Below, piece by piece: positions 5,562 through 8,475 of a stretch of DNA of 8,475 bases. Each line of letters opens with the position of its first letter. Positions within the stretch are counted from its first letter, which is position 1. The position numbers and the translations under genes were made by a program. The stretch is from Fimenecus sp964557975 (GTDB lineage Bacteria > Bacillota > Clostridia > Oscillospirales > Acutalibacteraceae): positions 1 through 8,475 of the forward strand of contig CAZLCG010000047.1 in assembly GCA_964557975.1 (NCBI GenBank). The letters run 5' to 3'. The notes beneath the pieces are model-generated. The model saw only the letters and a program-made list of their open reading frames with translations. It did not search any database and was not told the origin of the DNA.

Positions 5562-5654
5562 AAAAGGATAAATTTGTTTTTATCATCTGCCGTGGAGATA
5601 AACGCTGTATTGACCGCTGATTTTAAGAAATCTTAATTTTGCGTAGTGTGCGGC

Positions 5655-5781
5655 TTTCCGGACGCGCCGCTCCGAAAACTCCCTCAGTCACTTCGTGACA
5701 GTTCCCTCACCGAGGGGGCGGAAAAGGTTTGAATTGAAAACTCCCCCCTTGTCTGCCCTCAGAGAGGCAGCGAAAGGGGGG
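5655..5781. repeat. Composite palindromic element (MITE/REP-like)
   Basis: Several hairpins are packed together. TTTCCG (5655-5660) can pair with CGGAAA (5719-5724). These enclose GTCAC-TTC-GTGAC (5687-5699) and CCCTC-ACC-GAGGG (5704-5716). A second block pairs CCCCCCTT (5743-5750) with AAGGGGGG (5774-5781), around CTGCC (5753-5757) with GGCAG (5766-5770). Similar CCCTCAGTCAC-TTC-GTGAC sequences are, to my recollection, dispersed in intergenic regions of gut Clostridia genomes. The block lies between the membrane-protein/queH operon and the end of the lipoprotein gene. The C6/G6 hairpin might also weakly terminate lipoprotein transcription on the minus strand, where AGTTTTC follows. The rest of the gap (5782-5922) holds only a weak hairpin (AAGGC 5898-5902 with GCCTT 5914-5918) and no gene I can support. 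Confidence 0.6.
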
Positions 5782-5922
5782 TAATTCTTAACTTATGAAT
5801 TTAAAACGGAGCAAAGCCTCGGCAAGCCCGCTGAAACCGTTGCTTGCGAACGATTGCAGCCCACGCTCAGGTTATATTTTATATACAAGCAGGGAACAAG
5901 GCTTAAAATCCGCGCCTTTAAA

Positions 5923-8193
5923 TCAGTTCACTCTCAGGCAGCTCATCGGTTCAACCGAAATTGAATTTACCGTAACCGCCGTATCGTTGTAATTTGTATA
6001 GATTATAATGCTGTTGTTATATTCCGTGCAGTAAACTCCCTGCTGAACCTCATAGTGCGAGGTGATTCTCGCGTTCCTCAAATCGCCGATTATTTTGTCT
6101 GCGGTTACATAGTTTTCGGCAGCCGAGGAAAGCTGATTTTCATAATAATACTTATTATCGTCCGCGGCATTTTCCGTCTTTGTGCAGTACCACTCATAGC
6201 TCGGCATTGCGCCGACCTCGACCGATTTAAGAAAAGCCGTTTCAACGTCGTCGCAAAGGTTTATCGGCTCCATTGAGTAATCGGCAATCCCGTGAAGGAT
6301 GATCTGGACAAACGGAACAGAAACATAGCTCTCATTTTCGGGATAACCTGTGTTTCTCGGCAAATCAACGACAACATCGGCGTTTTTAAGCATATAGAAG
6401 TTACCGTTATCGACCATTATTTTATGGTTGTTAGCAAGCATTGCCGCCTGATTTGAAAGTATATTGACGGCGTTGCTTCTGCTGTGAGCCTCGTCCGAAT
6501 AATCCGAATAGAGAATATTACCGGCGTCGTTTATGCAATAGCCGTCGCTCGCATAATCCTTAATATTATTAAGGAAATCGAGCGCCTGATTTTCAAGTGC
6601 GGACATTGAAGCGGCATATCTTTTATATGTTTCATTTTCCTCGTTATCGGAAAAGCTGATTTCACCGAGACAGTAAACGCTTTCTCCGTCTATGCCGATC
6701 GCCCCGTACTTACCTGCCGACGCGCTCTTTTTGTTAAAGCAAAGCATATCAATATCAATGTAAAGCTCAAAATTTTGAGTGGAAACATATTGCCTTAATT
6801 CACCGTAATCTTTCTTGCTGCCGAGCGAGCTTATCGGCTCAGCCTTTGAAAGCAGATCCTGATTGTCCGCGCCCGTGAGCATACCGCTGTATCTTATGTC
6901 AATATCATTGACGCCTTTGGCTTTCAGAAGATTTAAAAGATCAAGCGTCTGCTCATAGGTCGACAGCTTCTCATACGATTTAGGGTTTTTCTTTGCAGCC
7001 GCGCCCCGAACCGTCAGCATAAACGGAATGTGCTGTGAGGTCGAAACCACATCGGAGGAAAGCACGGAATTTCTTATAAGTGTTTCGCGGCAGGCTGAGG
7101 CAAGCCCTAAATAGCCTGCGTTTTTGCCCGAAAGAAACCTGTAACATATTTTAATTTCACCGCTGTATGTTTCTCCCGTATATTTGGTGTATTTACCCTC
7201 TTTGCCGCTCAGAACAACGTCCGTAATTCTGAATGAAGCGCCTACACGGTTATATGTGCCGCCTCCGTTATATCTGTGAGAAATTATATCGGCGGACGTA
7301 TCGCCCGATACAATAATGCCGAGAAACGCGTTCTCTGAGCATTTCATTCCGAACGCGGGAATAATCGCGTCGGCATATTTGATTTCGGTTCCCTCAGAAA
7401 TAGGTTCGCTCTCATCAATCAAAGCATTATCGTTTCCGTAAACCTTATAAGTTCTCGTTTCATAAATATCCGCTGCCGTGCCGCCCGTCATAACAAGCGC
7501 TCCGCAGGCGTCGGGAACAAAGATGAAATCGTCCGGCTCGGCATTGGCGGTTGCGCCGAAGTAATTCATAAAGTCAATATTTTCAACCGTGTATCCGTCG
7601 GAAACAATCATATCCCCGCAGTTGATCGTTGCGTTAAATACGCCGTCGGAAAGCGAATAAACCGCGGTAACCGAAAGGTATAAGCCGCCGTCATTCGACT
7701 CCTCTGCTCCATTAGCCGCCGTTTCAGCGTCAAGAGCCATATTATATGTAACCTGAATACCGTTGCTCGTGGGCTTGAAGGCTGCACAGGAGAAAGCAAC
7801 CGAATTGTCCTGCGAGTTAATATTGTATACATTCTCATCCTTTGATACTCTGACATTCATGACGGCAGCGTCACAGCTTTCATCGCCGTCAGACGCCAAG
7901 GGGAGAGAATACCATATTTTACCCGTGCTCGTTTCCTTAACGGCAACTCCGTAGGTCACGCTGTCAAAGTAAAGTTCTATAAGCCCCGACTTAGTAACAT
8001 AAACTAAATTATTACTGTCGGAGATATGATAATCCCTTAAAGAATACGAAGCGTCGGTTTCGCTGATTGATTTGATTTTTACGGATTTTGAGCCGCTTGC
8101 GCCGCCGCAGGACGACAGACATAAAGCCGTCATAACAAGAGCGGTTATAATCGCGAAAGCCCTTTTAACAGAAATATATTTTGAATTACTCAT
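5923..8193 (-). CDS. Large secreted lipoprotein, DUF5696-like
   Basis: The 756-residue protein starts with a lipoprotein signal: basic residues at 5-11, a hydrophobic stretch at about 12-26, and the lipobox LSSC with Cys29. It should be lipid-anchored on the outer face of the membrane. The rest is soluble and extracellular. Residues 60-330 are rich in beta-type segments, and 370-640 look alpha/beta and barrel-like. VPFVQIILHG at 626-635 with following EPINL, and a VEVGAMPSYEW segment near 659-668, recall the DUF5696 family. That assignment is from memory and moderate. Family members, as I recall, often lie beside carbohydrate ABC-transporter genes, which are absent here, so polysaccharide binding or cleavage is only a suggestion. 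ATG 8193-8191 has GAGG at 8205-8202, 8 bases upstream. Promoter and operator-like sequences lie at 8283-8333. An insertion-sequence end lies about 170 bases upstream of the start. Confidence 0.85.
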   Translation of the reverse strand: MSNSKYISVKRAFAIITALVMTALCLSSCGGASGSKSVKIKSISETDASYSLRDYHISDSNNLVYVTKSGLIELYFDSVTYGVAVKETSTGKIWYSLPLASDGDESCDAAVMNVRVSKDENVYNINSQDNSVAFSCAAFKPTSNGIQVTYNMALDAETAANGAEESNDGGLYLSVTAVYSLSDGVFNATINCGDMIVSDGYTVENIDFMNYFGATANAEPDDFIFVPDACGALVMTGGTAADIYETRTYKVYGNDNALIDESEPISEGTEIKYADAIIPAFGMKCSENAFLGIIVSGDTSADIISHRYNGGGTYNRVGASFRITDVVLSGKEGKYTKYTGETYSGEIKICYRFLSGKNAGYLGLASACRETLIRNSVLSSDVVSTSQHIPFMLTVRGAAAKKNPKSYEKLSTYEQTLDLLNLLKAKGVNDIDIRYSGMLTGADNQDLLSKAEPISSLGSKKDYGELRQYVSTQNFELYIDIDMLCFNKKSASAGKYGAIGIDGESVYCLGEISFSDNEENETYKRYAASMSALENQALDFLNNIKDYASDGYCINDAGNILYSDYSDEAHSRSNAVNILSNQAAMLANNHKIMVDNGNFYMLKNADVVVDLPRNTGYPENESYVSVPFVQIILHGIADYSMEPINLCDDVETAFLKSVEVGAMPSYEWYCTKTENAADDNKYYYENQLSSAAENYVTADKIIGDLRNARITSHYEVQQGVYCTEYNNSIIIYTNYNDTAVTVNSISVEPMSCLRVN

Positions 8194-8282
8194 ATACTTC
8201 GCCTCACATAAATGATTGCATTATATGTACCCGACGGTTAAAAAGCGATAAAATAAATGATACCGAAAGGACATAAAAATAC

Positions 8283-8312
8283 GGTACAATAACCAATTAT
8301 AATCATTGTACC
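8283..8312. promoter_or_regulatory. Operator-like inverted repeat over the lipoprotein promoter
   Basis: GGTACAAT at 8283-8290 and ATTGTACC at 8305-8312 are perfect inverted copies with 14 bases between them. The AT-rich spacer contains the palindrome ATTATAAT (8296-8303). On the minus strand the right arm supplies the extended -10 of the lipoprotein promoter, and the repeat runs across the predicted transcription start, an arrangement suited to a repressor. The regulator is not identified. Confidence 0.55.
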
Positions 8313-8333
8313 ATATTTTCCCGAGAATTTCCA
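8305..8333 (-). promoter_or_regulatory. Probable promoter of the lipoprotein gene
   Basis: On the minus strand TGGAAA (8333-8328, 4 of 6 to TTGACA) is followed after 17 bases by TACAAT (8310-8305, 5 of 6), with TG placed as in an extended -10. Transcription would start near 8298, giving a leader of about 105 bases before the ATG at 8193. Confidence 0.5.
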
Positions 8334-8363
8334 CTGTAAAATCGCGCGAGGAGTTCATATTTT

Positions 8364-8475
8364 TGTAGGTTTGTCAATGATGTGTTACAAAATTAGAAAA
8401 CCTCACCGTTGTTGATGTAAGCCTTAATATAATCAGCGGGAGATTTCCAATTAAGGGGACGAATAGGAAAATGAT
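8364..8475 (-). mobile_element. End of an insertion sequence, cut by the right edge
   Basis: A transposase C-terminus stops at 8393. About 20 bases beyond the stop the sequence TGTAGGTTTGTC begins at 8364, and TG...CA ends of this kind are typical of IS3-group elements. The exact end is inferred, because the other inverted repeat and any target duplication lie outside the window. Confidence 0.45.
8393..8475 (-). CDS. Transposase, C-terminal fragment (DDE/integrase-core type)
   Basis: The open frame entering from the right edge ends at TAA 8395-8393 and encodes 26 residues: HFPIRPLNWKSPADYIKAY followed by INNGEVF. A Pro-Leu-Asn-Trp-Lys-Ser-Pro close to the C-terminus is the kind of ending seen in integrase-core transposases of IS3-like elements, whose C-terminal segments often read RPL/RPH...LxW/Y.SP. 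The family cannot be fixed from this fragment. The gene is incomplete only because the window ends. Confidence 0.6.
   Translation of the reverse strand, partial: HFPIRPLNWKSPADYIKAYINNGEVF

Noticed and set aside
5795..5992. Plus-strand 65-codon open frame between the palindromes and the lipoprotein end
   Set aside because: It overlaps the end of the lipoprotein gene on the other strand, shows no family resemblance and has no ribosome binding site of note.

Overview
The window looks like chromosome from a spore-forming clostridium of moderate GC content, probably a gut Oscillospirales/Ruminococcaceae-type member of the Firmicutes. The evidence is an uninterrupted sporulation sigma factor (SigK), strong GGAGG-type ribosome binding sites, TTG starts, AT-rich -35/-10 promoters, and a macro-domain protein with a C-terminal helical domain common in gut Clostridia. 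No rRNA, tRNA or CRISPR array is visible. The assignment is inferred from gene content only.

Left part, minus strand (1-1658): a promoter at 1630-1658 drives a macro-domain protein (545-1600). Directly behind it lies a broken gene for a small RelA/SpoT-type HD hydrolase (112-539). It has no usable start codon, a one-base frameshift and an in-frame stop. The first codons of a further minus-strand gene, with a strong ribosome binding site, sit at the left edge. The intact ancestor would have been an ADP-ribose-processing protein paired with a predicted alarmone hydrolase.

Middle, plus strand (1739-3647): a possible SigE-type promoter precedes sigK (1793-2482), and a housekeeping-like promoter precedes an FkbM-family methyltransferase (2586-3647). 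A compact GC-rich multi-arm palindromic element lies downstream (about 3655-3768), followed by a strong terminator (3795-3821) that serves the convergent minus-strand operon.

Middle, minus strand (3859-5372): a two-gene operon encodes a YjdF/DUF2238-like multi-pass membrane protein and QueH, the epoxyqueuosine reductase of queuosine biosynthesis, joined by an ATGA stop/start overlap. Its upstream gap (5373-5922) contains several palindromes, including an element carrying the GTCAC-TTC-GTGAC hairpin and a C6/G6 hairpin.

Right part, minus strand (5923-8475): a large secreted lipoprotein, DUF5696-like, is preceded by a promoter overlapped by an 8-bp inverted repeat that looks like an operator. 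About 30 bp further out lies the end of an insertion sequence, whose transposase C-terminus runs off the right edge.

I see no convincing new multi-gene system. The most interesting items are the decayed macro/HD pair, the multi-arm palindrome at 3655-3768, the operator-like repeat beside the insertion-sequence junction, and the membrane-protein/QueH coupling.
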